NCBI GenBank assembly: GCA_023229485.1
Contig: JALNZJ010000064.1
Coordinates: 1 to 5,300 of the forward strand
Origin: a bacterium
GTDB lineage: Bacteria > Patescibacteriota > Minisyncoccia > Minisyncoccales > Minisyncoccaceae
DNA length: 5,300 bases
Direction of reading: 5' to 3'
Positions 4,742 through 5,300 of the stretch are shown piece by piece. The position numbers and the translations under genes were made by a program. Below the pieces are notes generated by a model. It saw nothing but the letters and a program-made list of their open reading frames with translations, had not been told where the DNA came from and searched no databases. Numbering within the stretch: the stretch's first letter is position 1; each line of letters begins with the position of its first letter.

Positions 4742-4896
4742 CATTCGTCAAATCATTCCTGAATTGGGGGGTGAAACTTCGAGCATTCGGGCTTAAAGCT
4801 AAGAACACCTCCGAGGAGTAACCCCGTCGAAACCGAGCTATCCAGCACTAGAAGAGAATCCCTTCCCCCAATTCAAGAATTATTTGCAGTAATTGT
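4720..4896 (-). ncRNA. Candidate stand-alone structured small RNA, family unknown
   Basis: A complete small transcription unit of about 177 nt: promoter TTGACA-17-TATATT, structured body, terminator, and no downstream gene on the same strand. The body is closed by a 20-bp helix between 4865-4884 and 4751-4770, with one mismatch and one G-U pair, including five consecutive G-C pairs and the strand GAATTGGGGG. Inside the 94-nt interior at least two hairpins can form: minus-strand CGACGGGG/CUCCUCG with one bulge and a UUA loop (4829-4812), and CUUA/UAAG (4803-4792). The region is clearly more GC-rich than its flanks, as usual for structured RNAs in AT-rich genomes. Size and closed-rod outline would suit a 6S-like RNA, but I see no diagnostic match. 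It lacks the SRP RNA apical motif and a tmRNA 3' end. Strand and limits are well supported; identity is unknown. Confidence 0.75.
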
Positions 4897-4902
4897 TTTT
4901 AA

Positions 4903-4931
4903 AATATAACACACTTTAAAATGTTTGTCAA
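4903..4931 (-). promoter_or_regulatory. Promoter of the small RNA
   Basis: On the minus strand TTGACA (4926-4931) and TATATT (4903-4908) are separated by 17 bp, predicting a start near 4896. The -35 box lies inside ruvB codons 2-4, so ruvB and the small RNA diverge from overlapping control DNA. Confidence 0.75.
4905..4910 (+). promoter_or_regulatory. Possible -10 box for ruvB, near-leaderless start
   Basis: TATAAC (4905-4910), with a poor TTGCAG -35 box (4884-4889) 15 bp upstream, would start transcription only a few bases before the ATG at 4921. No Shine-Dalgarno is present, so a leaderless or near-leaderless ruvB mRNA is plausible. Evidence is weak. Confidence 0.25.
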
Positions 4932-5300
4932 TAGCTCCAACAATTTTGATAATATTGACGAGATAGTCGAATCTTTGCGTCCCACAAAGTGGGATAATTA
5001 TATTGGACAAGAAAGAATAAAAAAACATTTGAAGATAATGATTGGTGCGGCCAAACAAAGAAACGAAACTCCTGATCATATGCTTTTTTATGGCCCACCT
5101 GGATTAGGAAAAACAACTCTAGCCAATATAATAGCACAAGAAGCTGAAGCTAATATTCGGGCGACATCGGGACCAGTTATTGAAAAATCTGGTGACCTTG
5201 TTGCCTTACTCACAAACCTTAATGAGGGTGATATTTTGTTTATTGATGAATGTCATCGTATAAATAGATTTGTTGAGGAATATCTTTATTCCGCAATGGG
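4921..5300 (+). CDS. ruvB: RuvB, Holliday junction branch migration ATPase, 3' end outside window
   Basis: RuvB is the AAA+ motor that, with RuvA, drives branch migration of Holliday junctions in recombination and repair. The first 126 codons are visible. [13 protein letters not shown] (18-30) matches the RuvB start motif LRPxxxxxx[24 protein letters not shown] (52-72) holds Walker [22 protein letters not shown] (80-100) is the highly conserved RuvB segment. [22 protein letters not shown] (105-126) holds Walker B, with Cys where most RuvB have Ile in DEIHR. ATG 4921 is chosen because an in-frame stop (TAA 4900-4902) lies just upstream and the next Met comes only in the conserved body. No Shine-Dalgarno is visible. 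The gene diverges from the small RNA, whose -35 box overlaps codons 2-4. The product identity is secure. Confidence 0.97.
   Translation, partial: MFVNSSNNFDNIDEIVESLRPTKWDNYIGQERIKKHLKIMIGAAKQRNETPDHMLFYGPPGLGKTTLANIIAQEAEANIRATSGPVIEKSGDLVALLTNLNEGDILFIDECHRINRFVEEYLYSAM

Noticed and set aside
4822..4836. Minus-strand GGTTTCGACGGGG resembling the conserved 5' region of tmRNA
   Set aside because: The unit is only about 177 nt, has no CCA-type tRNA-like end and no tag-peptide frame. The match is limited to a few bases.
4873..5137. Minus-strand reading frames opposite the start of ruvB
   Set aside because: They are shadows of the highly conserved ruvB frame.
1..5300. Recoded TGA (genetic code 25) as expected in Gracilibacteria/SR1
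   Set aside because: elp3 ends at TGA exactly where the family ends, and no in-frame TGA occurs inside any gene, so the standard bacterial code applies.
1..5300. CRISPR array, tRNA or rRNA genes, transposase genes
   Set aside because: No regularly spaced direct repeats, no tRNA cloverleaf or rRNA segments, and no transposase or integrase motifs were seen in the window.

Overview
The window looks like a piece of an AT-rich, gene-dense bacterial chromosome, most likely from the candidate phyla radiation (Patescibacteria/Parcubacteria). This is inferred from a bacterial Elp3 next to short, divergent housekeeping-type genes, an orphan short GspE/PilB ATPase, and start codons mostly without Shine-Dalgarno sequences. 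TGA is used as a stop (elp3 and the GC-rich gene end in TGA), which argues against the TGA=Gly code of Gracilibacteria and SR1. The lineage is an inference, not a proof.

Layout. 1-908 (+) is the C-terminal two thirds of elp3, a radical-SAM/acetyltransferase tRNA wobble-uridine modification enzyme, ending in a perfect-palindrome terminator that overlaps its stop codon. 997-2064 (+) is a DHH/DHHA1-type protein whose metal-binding motifs are largely lost. 2062-2149 holds two tandem terminators pointing left. 2159-2623 (-) is an orphan gene of unknown function. Its GC content is about half, against about 30% around it. It has the only clear Shine-Dalgarno sequence and contains palindromes that look like terminators for the opposite strand. 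2641-3188 has no convincing gene but is crowded with structure: a nested TACCC/GGGTA dyad, a REP-like palindromic element, a 27-bp imperfect inverted repeat, and two divergent promoters.

3189-4505 (+) is a GspE/PulE/PilB-family ATPase without the usual N-terminal domain. 4506-4713 holds competing AT-rich hairpins. 4720-4896 (-) is a strong candidate for a stand-alone structured small RNA, with a near-consensus promoter, a 20-bp closing helix and a canonical intrinsic terminator; I could not assign it to a known family. 4921-5300 (+) is the start of ruvB, whose first codons overlap the -35 box of the small-RNA promoter.

How the parts fit. The protein genes do not form one pathway: tRNA modification, a DHH pseudo-enzyme, a pilus/secretion motor and Holliday-junction migration are each separated by their own terminators or promoters. 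The most interesting parts are non-coding: the small RNA next to ruvB, and the structured 2.06-3.09 kb region with its leftward consensus promoter, repeats, GC-rich orphan gene and tandem terminators.
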